Assembly (NCBI GenBank): GCA_951812585.1
Contig: OX638318.1
Location: forward strand, 1,366,819 to 1,430,818
Length of the DNA: 64,000 nt
Direction: 5' to 3'
Origin: Rhodothermales bacterium
GTDB lineage: Bacteria > Bacteroidota > Rhodothermia > Rhodothermales > Bin80
Below the pieces are notes generated by a model that was given only the letters and a program-made list of their open reading frames with translations, was not told the origin of the DNA and searched no databases. Positions 38,200 through 47,974 of the stretch are shown in pieces. Made by a program: the position numbers and the translations under genes. Numbering within the stretch: the stretch's first letter is position 1; each line of letters starts with the position of its first letter.

Positions 38200-40401
38200 A
38201 TGCCGCTACTGGAATCACAGCCTGAGTCCCAACGACGGTTCGGCACCTTCGGCGGCGTATTCACCCCCACGCTGCTGACGATTCTCGGGGTGATCATGTA
38301 CCTCAGGGAGGGCTGGGTGATCGGCAATGCCGGCCTTCTGGGCGGCTTCCTGATCATCGCCCTGGCCTATGCGATCACCATCTGCACGGGTCTTTCCATG
38401 TCGTCCATCACCTCCAACCTGCGCATCGGGGCGGGCGGTGCCTACGCGATCATTTCGCAATCTCTGGGCCTGGAGATCGGGGGCAGCCTGGGTATTCCGC
38501 GCTACCTGTCGCAAGCACTGGCGATTACGCTATACATCTTCGGATTCCGGGAAGCGTGGCTTTGGGTGTTTCCGGGGCACCCCGGCTTTCTGGTGGATGT
38601 GGCCGTCTTCCTGCTGCTTTGGGGCATCGCTTACAAGAGCGCCGATCTGGCTATTCGCGTGCAATACCTGGTGATGGCCATTATCGGCGTATCGCTGCTT
38701 TCAATCGCGCTGGCGGCGTTTACCGGGTCCATGCAGTATGACCTGTCGGAGGTAGCGCTTTGGGGACGCTTTCCTGGTGCACCGGAAACCGACTTCTCCG
38801 GCGCATCTTTCTGGGTTGTCTTTGCGGTCTTCTTTCCTGCTGCCACGGGCATCATGGCGGGAGCCAATATGTCGGGCGATCTCAAGGATCCACGCCGCAG
38901 CATTGCCGTAGGGACGATGGCCGCCATCGGCGTCAGCCTGGTGATCTATCTGCTGCTCGGCTACTGGGTCGCGCGTTCGGCCACGCCACAGGAGCTGGTA
39001 TCCAACTACTACGTGATGGTGGAGAAGGCCTACTGGGGGCCGGCGGTCATCGCAGGAGTCTTCGGGGCGACTTTCTCGTCGGCCTTAGCCTCCATGGTAG
39101 GGGCTGCGCGCATCATGCAAGCGATGGGATCGCACCAGGTCGTGCCGCGGAGCACCTGGGTGGGGCGGCTTACCCGGCGCGGGGAGCCACGCAACGCCAT
39201 GCTGATCACGGGCGGTATTGTTTTTGTGTCCATGCTGCTGCGCGATTTGAATGCCATCGCGCCGCTCATCACGATCTTCTTCCTGGTGACTTATGCGATG
39301 CTCAACGTTGTCGTGCTGGTAGAGCATAGCCTGGGCCTGATCAGCTTCAGGCCACTGCTCCGCGTTCCGCCGATGGTGCCGGTGATCGGCGTGGTGGGAT
39401 CCGTTTTTGTGATGTTCATCATCGATCCGGTGCTGAGTCTTTTGTCTGCGGCAGTCGTGGTGGCGTTCTACGTGTTTTTGATCAATCGCAAGATTGATGC
39501 CCCGTTCGAGGATGTGCGCAGCGGCCTGTTCATGGCGTTTTCTGAATGGGCCGCCAAGAAGGCGGCGGCGCTGCCAACCAAGCAGGAACGCGCCTGGAAG
39601 CCCAACCTGCTCATTCCCGTGGATGACCCCACGGCGTTTCGCGGTGCATTTGCGCTGGTAGAAAACATTGCACGGGCCAAGGGTGCCGTCAAGCTCTTCG
39701 GGATTCGCTGCGCCTCTGCACCCGCGGACCTTAGTACGCAGCTCGATCGCCTCAAGCGGGCCTACCGCGAGCGGGGCGTGTTTGCCACCGCTACGATGCT
39801 GGATCACGAGTCGTTTGCGAAGGGAGTCATTTCAGGCATGCAGGTGCTGCACGGCGGCTTCTTTCGGCCCAACATCGTCTTCCTGGGCACGCCGCGCGGC
39901 GCGGCGCAGGAGCACAGCTATGGACACCTGATTCGCACGGCCTCGGCGCTTGGGATGGGGACGCTCATCTACGCGCCGCACGCCGAGGCGGCGCTCGGAC
40001 AGCGGTCTCGCATCAATGTATGGATACGGGACCGCAGCCCCGACTGGGTGTTGCGCTGGAATGTGGGCAACCTGGACCTGTCCGTCCTTACGGCCTATAC
40101 GCTGATGCGGAGCTGGAACGCTTCCTTGCGCATTCTGGCCGTCATCCGCTCCGAAGAGGATCGCCCGGGCGCTGCCTACTTCCTGGAGCGCCTCGTTGAT
40201 CTGGCGCGCATACCCGACACGGAAACGGTCGTGGCCAGCGGCGACTTCATCCGCTACGTACCCGAGGCGCCTCCGGCTGATTTGAGCATCTTCGGGCTGG
40301 CAGACGACCCTGACTTTGACTTCATGCGCGCCATGGTGCGGGACACAGGCGGCAGCTGCCTCTTTGTGAGGGACTCGGGCCGGGAGAACGTCTTCGCATA
40401 A
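38200..40401 (+). CDS. SLC12-type cation-chloride cotransporter / amino acid permease family protein
   Basis: The 733-residue protein from the ATG at 38200 has an APC-fold core of 12 helices (residues ~20-435), beginning TFGGVFTPTLLTILGVIMYL as in the SLC12 family, with FFPAATGIMAGANMSGDLKD and a PRNAMLITGG motif. A C-terminal cytosolic domain of about 290 residues follows, as in Na-K-Cl and K-Cl cotransporters (VENIARAKGAVKLFGIR, VFLGTPRG, DRSPDWVLRWNVGNLDLSVL). Ion specificity cannot be told. It is convergent with a second SLC12-type gene (40497-42740). Confidence 0.88.
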   Translation: MPLLESQPESQRRFGTFGGVFTPTLLTILGVIMYLREGWVIGNAGLLGGFLIIALAYAITICTGLSMSSITSNLRIGAGGAYAIISQSLGLEIGGSLGIPRYLSQALAITLYIFGFREAWLWVFPGHPGFLVDVAVFLLLWGIAYKSADLAIRVQYLVMAIIGVSLLSIALAAFTGSMQYDLSEVALWGRFPGAPETDFSGASFWVVFAVFFPAATGIMAGANMSGDLKDPRRSIAVGTMAAIGVSLVIYLLLGYWVARSATPQELVSNYYVMVEKAYWGPAVIAGVFGATFSSALASMVGAARIMQAMGSHQVVPRSTWVGRLTRRGEPRNAMLITGGIVFVSMLLRDLNAIAPLITIFFLVTYAMLNVVVLVEHSLGLISFRPLLRVPPMVPVIGVVGSVFVMFIIDPVLSLLSAAVVVAFYVFLINRKIDAPFEDVRSGLFMAFSEWAAKKAAALPTKQERAWKPNLLIPVDDPTAFRGAFALVENIARAKGAVKLFGIRCASAPADLSTQLDRLKRAYRERGVFATATMLDHESFAKGVISGMQVLHGGFFRPNIVFLGTPRGAAQEHSYGHLIRTASALGMGTLIYAPHAEAALGQRSRINVWIRDRSPDWVLRWNVGNLDLSVLTAYTLMRSWNASLRILAVIRSEEDRPGAAYFLERLVDLARIPDTETVVASGDFIRYVPEAPPADLSIFGLADDPDFDFMRAMVRDTGGSCLFVRDSGRENVFA

Positions 40402-40496
40402 GGCCGTGCGCCGCCGGCCAGGCCAGGCGCAGGAGCGCATGTTGTGGCTCGGTCTGGAAGCCTGTCTTTGCGGAGCGCTGTGTATCTGGCAGAGCG

Positions 40497-42740
40497 CTAT
40501 TCGAACGAGACCTCGTGGGGCGCGTGCACAAACAGCACGTCGCGAAGGGCCGCATGGTCCGTGAACACATGCAAGCCGCGCCGATTCAGCCTGTCTGTGC
40601 TGAATCCTACCACGACCAGCGCCGCTGACGCCGAGCGCGCCGCCACCATCTCCTGAAACGACGCCTTCGGTGATGCCGGAATGAACACAATATTTTTGTC
40701 GGCAATGGGCAACCGCCCCTGAAGCTGGTGCCGCCGGAATTCGTTTTCGATGCTGTTGGCACTCTCCTCCCCAAGGGCCACAAAGACCTTGATCGTAGCC
40801 TCGTGCCACTCAGGGTGACCCAGCAGTATGTAGCTGAGCAGGATCATCATGGTGGCGTTCTCCCGGTCATCCGGCGACAGCCATATGTGGATGGTATCAC
40901 GTTCGCCGAAGTAGTACTCTCCGTGACGAAGCACCAAGAGCGTCTTGTCGGTGCTGGCCGCAAAGAGACAGTTCTGGACCAGATCTTCCACCACCTCTGG
41001 CTCGTCCTGCCGTGCAAACTCAAACATGACGATGTTGTTGGGCGTGCCGGTAACGCCCGGAATCTGCAGACTCTGCGCCAGCGCCGAAATCATGGAGGGA
41101 CTCACAATCGTGTCCATATAAACGGTGCTCCGCTGAAGGCGCGCCATCTCCACCAAGTGCTCTTTGGCTGACAGACTGTCCACGAAAGACTCGGCATTGA
41201 GCATGCCGTGGATGTGATGCAGATAGGTCCCGAAGCCATGCCGATGGCACAGCCAGCGCATCATCGTGAGCGGACTGCGCCGGTCAAAGGTGCGGTCGTT
41301 CACCATGATGATGCTCGGACGCCACTCGTCGTGCAGCTCGTCCCGGCGCCTGCGCTGGAGTCTGACATGCATATAGCGCATCGCCTGCGTCATTACGCCC
41401 TGAAACATGGCTGCCAGATCACCCTCGCGTCCCTTGGCACGCCGCATGCCCTGGTACAATGCAGTCATCAGCAACAGCGCCAAAAGTGCAAAAAGTGGGT
41501 CCATCTGAAACATCATGAACAGGCACATCACTGCCCCCAGGAGGCTGATATACCAGCGCGACCGGAACGCAGGCCGAAAGCTCGGGCGCGCTGCGAAGTG
41601 CTCCAGAAAACTGATTGCACACAGCGCCCCGTAGGTGACCATAAAAAACATGGAGATCAGCCGCGCGACAAGGTTCACATTGCCCAGCAGCACGATGATA
41701 AGGGCCATCACGCCGGTGATCAGCGTGGCGTTGCGCGGCTCGTTCTGTTTTCCGTGCCCCTGTGCCAACCAGCCGCTGATTCCGCTGCCTGGGACGTTGG
41801 CGTCTGCGCCGAGGGCCTGCAGCGTTCGCGGTGCCACCAGCACGGACCCGATAGCACTGCTGAGGGTTGCGCACCCCAGGCCCATGTATATGATCGGTCC
41901 CCACACGGCGATATCCGCCATGATGAGCTGATTGCCTGCCAGCGCTTCCGGCGGCGCCGAAAAGTGCAGCTTCAGCACGATGCAGACGTAGGCCACCATG
42001 CCCACGAGCGTGGCGGCCAGCGTGCCGCGCGGAAGCGACTGCCGCGGATTCTTGAGGTCCCCGGAGAGCCCCACGCCGGCCGTCATGCCGGTGAAGGCCG
42101 GAAACACAATCGCAAAGACGACAAAGAAGGCATCGCCGTCGGATACCTTGGAGGTAAGCGAGGAGGCCTCCGGCACATACTCCGCCACCGGGCTGCCCAG
42201 AAAGAACATGCCCAGACTCACCATGAGCACCGCTACAACCACGTACAGCAGCTTGATGCCCACATCTGCTCCCTTGCGCAGCACCGTGGCAATAAGCACA
42301 AGAAGCGCCGGGACCGACACCAGGCGAACGTCAAAAGGCACGCCGAACAAGCGCTCGAATCCCGCTGCAAACGGCGTGAACGCCTCAGCGAAGGCGATCA
42401 GGTAGAAGGCCACGGAGATGGCCTGCGACAGGTACAGCGACAGGCCGATGACACCGCCGATAGTGGTGCCGAAAGAGCGAGAAATGATAAAGTATTCGCC
42501 ACCCCCTTCCACCTTGCGGTTGGTGGCGATTTCCGCGAGGGCCAGGGCGGTGGGGATCGTGACCAGGTGGCCCAGCCCGATGATGACGAAGATGCCGAGA
42601 AGCCCAACATGTCCTACGGCATAGCCGAACCGCAGGAACATGATCGCACCAAGTATGGTGCTGATCCCCGCCAGAAAAACGGGCAGGGTGCCGAACCCAT
42701 GCCCAGTGTGCGCCGCTCCGGCCTGTGAATTGGCTGCCAT
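40497..42740 (-). CDS. Second SLC12-type transporter
   Basis: The ATG at 42740 gives 747 residues: an APC-type core (FGTLPVFLAGISTILGAIMF, FPAFTGMTAGVGLSGDLKNP, EPRNATLITG) and a large soluble C-terminal domain. The core resembles the neighbouring carrier but overall the two are clearly divergent, so this is an old paralogue or separate acquisition. The C-terminal part (SIIMVNDRTFDRR, DKTLLVLRHGEYYFGERD, ALVVVGFSTDRLN) has a Rossmann/USP-like look. Likely an inner-membrane ion or amino-acid symporter. TTG at 42779 is a longer alternative start. Confidence 0.87.
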   Translation of the reverse strand: MAANSQAGAAHTGHGFGTLPVFLAGISTILGAIMFLRFGYAVGHVGLLGIFVIIGLGHLVTIPTALALAEIATNRKVEGGGEYFIISRSFGTTIGGVIGLSLYLSQAISVAFYLIAFAEAFTPFAAGFERLFGVPFDVRLVSVPALLVLIATVLRKGADVGIKLLYVVVAVLMVSLGMFFLGSPVAEYVPEASSLTSKVSDGDAFFVVFAIVFPAFTGMTAGVGLSGDLKNPRQSLPRGTLAATLVGMVAYVCIVLKLHFSAPPEALAGNQLIMADIAVWGPIIYMGLGCATLSSAIGSVLVAPRTLQALGADANVPGSGISGWLAQGHGKQNEPRNATLITGVMALIIVLLGNVNLVARLISMFFMVTYGALCAISFLEHFAARPSFRPAFRSRWYISLLGAVMCLFMMFQMDPLFALLALLLMTALYQGMRRAKGREGDLAAMFQGVMTQAMRYMHVRLQRRRRDELHDEWRPSIIMVNDRTFDRRSPLTMMRWLCHRHGFGTYLHHIHGMLNAESFVDSLSAKEHLVEMARLQRSTVYMDTIVSPSMISALAQSLQIPGVTGTPNNIVMFEFARQDEPEVVEDLVQNCLFAASTDKTLLVLRHGEYYFGERDTIHIWLSPDDRENATMMILLSYILLGHPEWHEATIKVFVALGEESANSIENEFRRHQLQGRLPIADKNIVFIPASPKASFQEMVAARSASAALVVVGFSTDRLNRRGLHVFTDHAALRDVLFVHAPHEVSFE

Positions 42741-42820
42741 CGGTGACCTGGTTGGACCCGACTCCGCCAGCGGCACCAAAAAAGACTAACGTGCGCGCCC
42801 GCTTGCGGGAACGCGCCGCC

Positions 42821-43189
42821 CTAGCCCGTCATCTGAGCCCAGATGGTGCAGTAGCCCAAGGGGTGGATCGGCCCTTTGACGGTCTGGCATGTGCCGCACC
42901 CCGCGCCCGATTCCGGCACTACGTAAAGCGCGCAGTTCGCGCAATTCTTTTCCTCTTCGGGCGAGATGTCGGTGTACTGCAGCGTGGTGCGCATGGTAAC
43001 ATCCGCTTCGGCAAGCCCGCTGGTATCCATACACGCAAAGGACTCGTCGGCCGCAGCCGGTGTCATCTCTTCAGCTGGTGCCATGTCTGCGCTATCGCCC
43101 CCACCGCATCCGGCGACCGCGGCCGTCGTGGCCACGCCGCCCGCGACGCCGAGCATCTTCAGAAATCCACGCCTTGTAAAGTCTGTCAT
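42821..43189 (-). CDS. High-potential iron-sulfur protein (HiPIP), Tat lipoprotein
   Basis: The 122-residue protein has a Tat signal (TRRGFLKMLGVAGG) ending in a lipobox-like AAVAGC, so it may be both Tat-exported and lipid-anchored. The mature domain carries the four HiPIP cluster cysteines at 83, 86, 101 and 114 (NCANCALYVVPESGAG, GTCQTVKGPIHPLGYC), with one extra Cys at 98. HiPIPs hold a 4Fe-4S cluster at high potential and carry electrons in the periplasm between bc1-type complexes and oxidases or reaction centres. It is upstream-adjacent to the second SLC12 gene's start but on its own transcript, as far as can be seen. Confidence 0.9.
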   Translation of the reverse strand: MTDFTRRGFLKMLGVAGGVATTAAVAGCGGGDSADMAPAEEMTPAAADESFACMDTSGLAEADVTMRTTLQYTDISPEEEKNCANCALYVVPESGAGCGTCQTVKGPIHPLGYCTIWAQMTG

Positions 43190-43584
43190 TACCTCTGGCT
43201 AAGGTTTTTTACAACGGTGCGGGCAATAATAGCGGATTGGAAGGATAAGAATCAAGGCAGGCGCGTAGTTTTTGCGCAGACCCAAACTGCGCACCGCCGC
43301 GCATGACCGGACAAGCAGCTGAAAAACGAGCCTAAACCCGCCCATCAGGCAGCTTATCGGCAAGAAGTGCCCCTTTTTGGCGCCCGCCGCACATTGCACA
43401 CCGCGTGCGGCCAGGGCGCTTCGGCAAAAATTCATGAAAACGCCCAGCGATGGCGGTCGAGCATTGGCGCCGGCAGGTCCAACCGGGGCTCGTCCATTGG
43501 CCCCTGGGCGCGCCCGCCAAGCCGTGCCCGCAGCGTCCAAAACGGCACCGTGCCGTACCTTGTAGGCAGGACTGCCTCCGCAGC
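43190..43584. other. Gene-free region between HiPIP and the response regulator
   Basis: This 395-base gap lies between divergent genes and should hold both promoters. Several GC-rich frames are open across it but none resembles a protein family. AT-rich bases at 43200-43255 near the HiPIP start are the best place for its promoter. No RNA gene seen. Confidence 0.45.
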
Positions 43585-44325
43585 ATGGCTGCTTGCCCCC
43601 GCAAACATTCAAACCGCGTGATTGTGCCCACGAAAGACGCCTCGGTTGTGCTCCTCGTTGACGACGAGCAGGACATCCTGGACCTTTTGACCTACAACTT
43701 CCAGATGGCTGGACTGACCACGCAATCGGCAGGAGACGGTCGGTCGGCACTGGAACGGGCCCGCCGCGAGCCGCCCGACCTCGTCGTGCTCGACATCATG
43801 ATGCCCTTCATGGATGGCTATGACGTGTGCCGCGCCTTCCGTAGTGACACCCAGCTGCGCCATATCCCCGTGCTGATGCTAACCGCCTTGCCGGGAGACG
43901 AGAACCACATCAAAGGACTGGATGCGGGGGCAGACAGCTACCTGCCCAAGACAAAGATCGGCGTCGTCATCTCTCAGGCCAAAGCCTTGTTGCGCGGCGT
44001 GCGGCGCAGAGAGCATTCGCCCGCCCGTCTCCAGGTGCACGACCTGGAGATTGACCGCGACCGCTATGTGGTCTATCGCCATGCCAAAGGGGAACGGGTC
44101 GCGTTGCGTTTTCCGCGCAAGGAGTTTGACCTGCTGCATTTCCTTGCGAGCTCGCCTGGACTGGTCTTCACCCGGCCTGAACTGCTTGATCGCGTCTGGG
44201 GCACGGATGTCCATGTGGTGGACCGGACTGTTGATGTGCACATCCGCAAGATCCGCGAGAAGCTCGGCAAGAAGTATATCGACACCGTCAAGGGCGTAGG
44301 CTACCGCTTCGCAGAAAAGATGTAG
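43585..44325 (+). CDS. OmpR/PhoB-family response regulator
   Basis: The receiver domain has the acidic pair in VVLLVDDEQDILDLL, the phospho-acceptor in LVVLDIMMPFMDGYD and the conserved lysine after DAGADSYLPK. The C-terminal winged helix (LRFPRKEFDLLHFLAS, VWGTDVHVVDRTVDVHIRKI, YIDTVKGVGYRF) is of the PhoB/OmpR type. The ATG at 43585 is used; GTG at 43618 is an equally possible start closer to the conserved domain. The histidine kinase gene begins 21 bases downstream, so this is a two-component operon. A role in phosphate control is suggested by resemblance to PhoB/PhoR only. Confidence 0.92.
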   Translation: MAACPRKHSNRVIVPTKDASVVLLVDDEQDILDLLTYNFQMAGLTTQSAGDGRSALERARREPPDLVVLDIMMPFMDGYDVCRAFRSDTQLRHIPVLMLTALPGDENHIKGLDAGADSYLPKTKIGVVISQAKALLRGVRRREHSPARLQVHDLEIDRDRYVVYRHAKGERVALRFPRKEFDLLHFLASSPGLVFTRPELLDRVWGTDVHVVDRTVDVHIRKIREKLGKKYIDTVKGVGYRFAEKM

Positions 44326-44346
44326 CCGCCCGCTTAAACATCCGAC

Positions 44347-45414
44347 ATGGCCACGCGTGGCTTCCTTGCCAACGTGCATCGCTTGTCTGGTACCTTGGCC
44401 CTAGGTGCCGGAGGCGTATGCGCGCTCGTACTTCTTGTGCTTTCATTTCTTGGTGCCAGCCTGCCGCTGTGGTCGGCCATGCTCGGCATCGTCCTGGTAA
44501 GCCTGGGCGTGTACGGAGTGGCTGAGTTACTCCTGAAACGCCGGATTGCGGAGGCGCGGGCCACCGTGAAGCAGATCCGGCGCGGAGCCTTTGATGGATC
44601 CAGCGGCAGCAACACCCGGCGCACCAGGGATGAGCTGGGTGCCCTCGTACGGCAGATCAATGCGACCGGCCGCAGCGTGCGGCTCAAGATGGAAGAGCTG
44701 GAGCGTATAGAGCACTACCGCCGTGAGTTCCTGGGCAATGTCTCCCATGAACTGAAGACGCCCATCTTTTCTATTCGCGGCTTTGCCGATACGCTTTTGA
44801 ACGGAGCGCTCAACGACGAAAGCGTGCGACACTCCTTCGTGCAGAAGATTCAGCATAATGCAGCGCGCCTGGACGCCCTTGCTGAGGACCTTGCAGAAGT
44901 GGCACGCATTGAGATGGGCGAGCTTGCCATGACCATCGAGCAGTTCAGCCTGCGCAGCGTCGTAAACGAGGTTGCTGAATCTATTGAACCCCTGGCGGCA
45001 CGCCTCAAAGTAATCGTGCGCCATACCATCACGGACGAATTGCCAGACGTTTTAGGGGACCGCAAGCGAATCCGTCAGGTTCTATCCAACCTCGTGGACA
45101 ACGCGGTCAAGTACAGCAAGCCGGGCGGGCATGTCGAAATTGGCGCGCGTCAGCTGCCCACCAGCCAGATCAAAGTGTCCGTAGTAGACAATGGCATCGG
45201 CGTCGCGCCCGAACACATTGGGCGACTGACCGAGCGGTTTTTTCGTGTGGACACCAGCCGCTCCCGCAGCCTGGGGGGCACTGGACTGGGACTTGCGATT
45301 GTCAAGCACATCCTCGGCGCACACGGAAGCAAACTCATCGTAGAGAGTCACCTCCATAGAGGCTCCACTTTCGGCTTCTCCTTGCCGGCAGCTACGGAGC
45401 AGAAGCGCGCGTAA
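44347..45414 (+). CDS. Sensor histidine kinase, PhoR-like
   Basis: The 355-residue protein has two N-terminal membrane helices (about 18-38 and 42-60) with almost no periplasmic loop, then a HAMP-like linker. The dimerisation domain carries the phospho-acceptor His134 in NVSHELKTPIFSIRGFADTL. The HATPase domain has the N box (QVLSNLVDNAVKYS), G1 (VVDNGIGV) and G2 (GGTGLGLAIVKHILGAHGS). It is cotranscribed with the response regulator. The short sensor region suggests sensing within the membrane or through a partner, as in PhoR with the phosphate transporter. Its 3' end overlaps the convergent coaE gene by 23 bases. Confidence 0.93.
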   Translation: MATRGFLANVHRLSGTLALGAGGVCALVLLVLSFLGASLPLWSAMLGIVLVSLGVYGVAELLLKRRIAEARATVKQIRRGAFDGSSGSNTRRTRDELGALVRQINATGRSVRLKMEELERIEHYRREFLGNVSHELKTPIFSIRGFADTLLNGALNDESVRHSFVQKIQHNAARLDALAEDLAEVARIEMGELAMTIEQFSLRSVVNEVAESIEPLAARLKVIVRHTITDELPDVLGDRKRIRQVLSNLVDNAVKYSKPGGHVEIGARQLPTSQIKVSVVDNGIGVAPEHIGRLTERFFRVDTSRSRSLGGTGLGLAIVKHILGAHGSKLIVESHLHRGSTFGFSLPAATEQKRA

Positions 45415-45994
45415 CGGTTTCAAAGAGGTGCGTCACCTGCCTGTGCAGCGCGCGTAGCGAGCCGCTGTTGTCCAATACGTAGTCTGCGCGCCGCTTAAGC
45501 TCTAATGCCGGCAGCTGGTGCTGCATCCGCGCCCGCACGGCGGCCTCCTCCACGCCATCACGCGCCATCACGCGGCGTATGCGCAGTTCTACGGGCGCAT
45601 CAATGACGGCTACATAGTCCAGGCCCGCATCTATGCCGGCTTCATAGATGAGCGCCGCTTCGTACACGAGCAGCGCAAGCCCCGCCCGCTCAGCATCCGC
45701 ATGTCGTACCGCAAAGGCGGCCCGCACCCGTGGATGCACGATGGCATTCAGGCGCGCCAGGGCTTCACTGTTGCCGAACACCTGTCCGGCCAGCCAGGCG
45801 CGGTTCAGCGCGGGCGTGTACGCCTTGGCTCCGAAGGCTGCTATGACTTCCGTGCGCACCGCTACATCGTGCGTCATGGAATGCCGCGCCACCTCATCGG
45901 CCGCAAAGATGTGCGCGCCCAGCCCCTGCAGCATCCCGCAAGTAGCGCTCTTGCCGCTGCCGATGCCGCCCGTTATGCCCAGCGTGCAGGTCAC
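45392..45994 (-). CDS. coaE: Dephospho-CoA kinase CoaE
   Basis: The 200-residue protein starts at a GTG (45994) with the P-loop TLGITGGIGSGKSATC (GGIGSGKS at 9-16), then ADEVARHSM with the CoA-binding aspartate, LNAIVHPRVR and the LID segment RVMARDGVEEAAVRARM. It phosphorylates the 3' hydroxyl of dephospho-CoA in the last step of CoA synthesis. The GTGA overlap with the stop of the upstream beta-barrel gene indicates translational coupling in a HIT - barrel - coaE unit. Confidence 0.96.
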   Translation of the reverse strand: MTCTLGITGGIGSGKSATCGMLQGLGAHIFAADEVARHSMTHDVAVRTEVIAAFGAKAYTPALNRAWLAGQVFGNSEALARLNAIVHPRVRAAFAVRHADAERAGLALLVYEAALIYEAGIDAGLDYVAVIDAPVELRIRRVMARDGVEEAAVRARMQHQLPALELKRRADYVLDNSGSLRALHRQVTHLFETVTRASAP

Positions 45995-47973
45995 AGGTTC
46001 CAGACTACGGTAAGGGTCATCATGGGGATGAATCGTCGCGTGCCCGCGCGGGCCGCTGCACGTATCCTTGGCGCAGAGACCTCTGGAAGGTCGCCGTAAA
46101 GTCTATGGTATACGCGCTGGATGTTGGCCCAGGCATCGAGACGGAATTCGGACGGGCCACGCTGCCAGCTGACGGCGGCTGTGGGCCCTATCTGCTGTAT
46201 CCAGCGGCGACCGGGCCGCGTGATCCTGCTTGTAAGCACTTGGCCTTTATCATCTCGGATCACTGTTCCATCAGTCCCGACCCGTTCATACTGCACCGTG
46301 GCCGCCCGGTCATAGTCCGAGCGCAGGTACAGCCGCCAGCCAATGGTGGTGCGCAGCCGGCGACCGGTTTCCATCCGCAGCCATGCATTGTAGGTGCGCA
46401 ACGTATCGAAGGGAATCTCTGCGAACGAGTCCCAAAGCAGCCGGCCCAGCCTGAGGTCCGCGTAGCTGACTGATGCGCGCAGGTCCGTGTCCATCCATAC
46501 GCGCTGATCCAGGGCGGCTTCCATGCGCATCTCGCGTGCGGACTGATCCGTTGGACGGCGGCCCGGCAGCACAAAGTCGTCTACGGTATAGTTGGCCCGC
46601 ACCTCTGATGCAATGCGCACACGCGTATGTTCTGTAGGATTCCACCGTACCGTAGGACGCAGGCGCAAGGAGCGCTGCACGTTGTTTTCTGCCGAGCGCT
46701 CCGAGCGGAGGTACACTGCGTGGAACCAGGACCCGAACAGACGCACATCTGCCTGCACGTATCGACTGAGCAGCCACTGCAATCCAAGCTCGGCCTGGTG
46801 ATACACTTCGTCGCGATCATCTGGATTGGCCTCCGGCGTATCATGGCGCACAATGCGGCTGCTGCCTGTCAGGAGCACGGCGAGGCGCGGCAATAGCGTC
46901 CCGCGCAGCGACCCGCGGATCCCCACGATGCCCTCGTCGAAGTCGGCCTGCAAGAGCAGGTTGGACTTTTGCGTGGCCTCTGAAGGCGGGAGCGTAGCGC
47001 CGTTGGTCAAGCGACGCTGTTCGGAGGCTGCAGTGGATTCCACCAGGAGTTGGGCCGCCAGGTTAGGCGCATCGTACACCAAACCGACTGAGGCATCCAG
47101 CGCGCGGCGATCAAAGTCTGTGTCAAAGAACAGCGTCTCTTCCGGCGCGCGGTGGGTTCGGATTTGTCGCCGGTTGGCGCGCAGCTCCGCCTGCGCCCGA
47201 AGGCGCAGACCTCGATACACGGGAGCCAAAAACTCTATCGAAGCATCCAGCGTGTCGCTTACGGTGGCCTCTATGGTTTCGCTCCGCGCGACGTTCCTGT
47301 TCAGAAACGAGGCGGACTGGTAGGTGTCGCGCCGGCGCGAGGCTACGCGTACGGCGGTGGTGAGGGTGGCGCTGCCGAAATCGCGTGCGGCCCCGCCCGC
47401 AAACTGGAGACTGCGCCCGCGGCGCGGCGTAATCTGCTGCCAGAGGGCCTCGCCTTCCAGCGTCAGCTGATACCCCGGACCCCCTGTGCGGCGTGCGCCC
47501 ATACGGGCCCCAAAGGCAGGCCCGGTGTCCAGCCGCTGCGGCAGCGTGCCGTCGTCTTGCAGCACGCCTGGACGGCGGTCGGCGGCAATTCCGATGGTGG
47601 GCTCCACAAACGCCGAGGGCGACAGTGCCGCGCGGACGCCCGCGTAGAGGCCTTGCGTGAAGGCGCGGCTTAAGCCATACCAGTCCATGCGTCCGCGGAC
47701 CTCTGCAGACAGCACCCTGGTGAACGGCCGGCGGACTGTCAGGCGCAGGATGTTTTCGTCGCGAAAGCGCAGTCTGTTGTCGTACTGGACGTACGCATCG
47801 GATACGAACCGGTTGGCCATTGCCAACTCCCAGCCGCCCGCCGCCGCGTCGACGAACGCGTTGGAGGTCCACCGATAGCGGTTGACATCCCGCTCAAAGC
47901 CGCTGCTGACCACCTGCGCCTGAATTGTGGTGGCCGCGAGCATCGCCGCTGGAAGCACCGCAAGGCAGCGCAT
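45991..47973 (-). CDS. Predicted outer-membrane beta-barrel protein
   Basis: The ATG at 47973 lies one base after the stop of the HIT gene and gives a signal peptide (MRCLAVLPAAMLAATTIQAQ). The 660-residue mature chain has the alternating hydrophobic/polar strand pattern of a large beta-barrel, with many arginines and aromatic girdle residues (LRLTVRRPFTRVLSAEVRGR, IRGSLRGTLLPRLAVLLTGS, DVRLFGSWFHAVYL), and ends in a strand finishing MMTLTVVWNL, hydrophobic as expected of a terminal barrel strand. No plug or TonB box is evident. Family not recognised; outer-membrane location is inferred. Confidence 0.75.
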   Translation of the reverse strand: MRCLAVLPAAMLAATTIQAQVVSSGFERDVNRYRWTSNAFVDAAAGGWELAMANRFVSDAYVQYDNRLRFRDENILRLTVRRPFTRVLSAEVRGRMDWYGLSRAFTQGLYAGVRAALSPSAFVEPTIGIAADRRPGVLQDDGTLPQRLDTGPAFGARMGARRTGGPGYQLTLEGEALWQQITPRRGRSLQFAGGAARDFGSATLTTAVRVASRRRDTYQSASFLNRNVARSETIEATVSDTLDASIEFLAPVYRGLRLRAQAELRANRRQIRTHRAPEETLFFDTDFDRRALDASVGLVYDAPNLAAQLLVESTAASEQRRLTNGATLPPSEATQKSNLLLQADFDEGIVGIRGSLRGTLLPRLAVLLTGSSRIVRHDTPEANPDDRDEVYHQAELGLQWLLSRYVQADVRLFGSWFHAVYLRSERSAENNVQRSLRLRPTVRWNPTEHTRVRIASEVRANYTVDDFVLPGRRPTDQSAREMRMEAALDQRVWMDTDLRASVSYADLRLGRLLWDSFAEIPFDTLRTYNAWLRMETGRRLRTTIGWRLYLRSDYDRAATVQYERVGTDGTVIRDDKGQVLTSRITRPGRRWIQQIGPTAAVSWQRGPSEFRLDAWANIQRVYHRLYGDLPEVSAPRIRAAARAGTRRFIPMMTLTVVWNL

Positions 47974-47974
47974 G

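Noticed and set aside
41208-42728. A 506-codon plus-strand frame
   Set aside because: It is antisense to the second SLC12 gene and has a His/Gln-rich composition typical of shadow frames.
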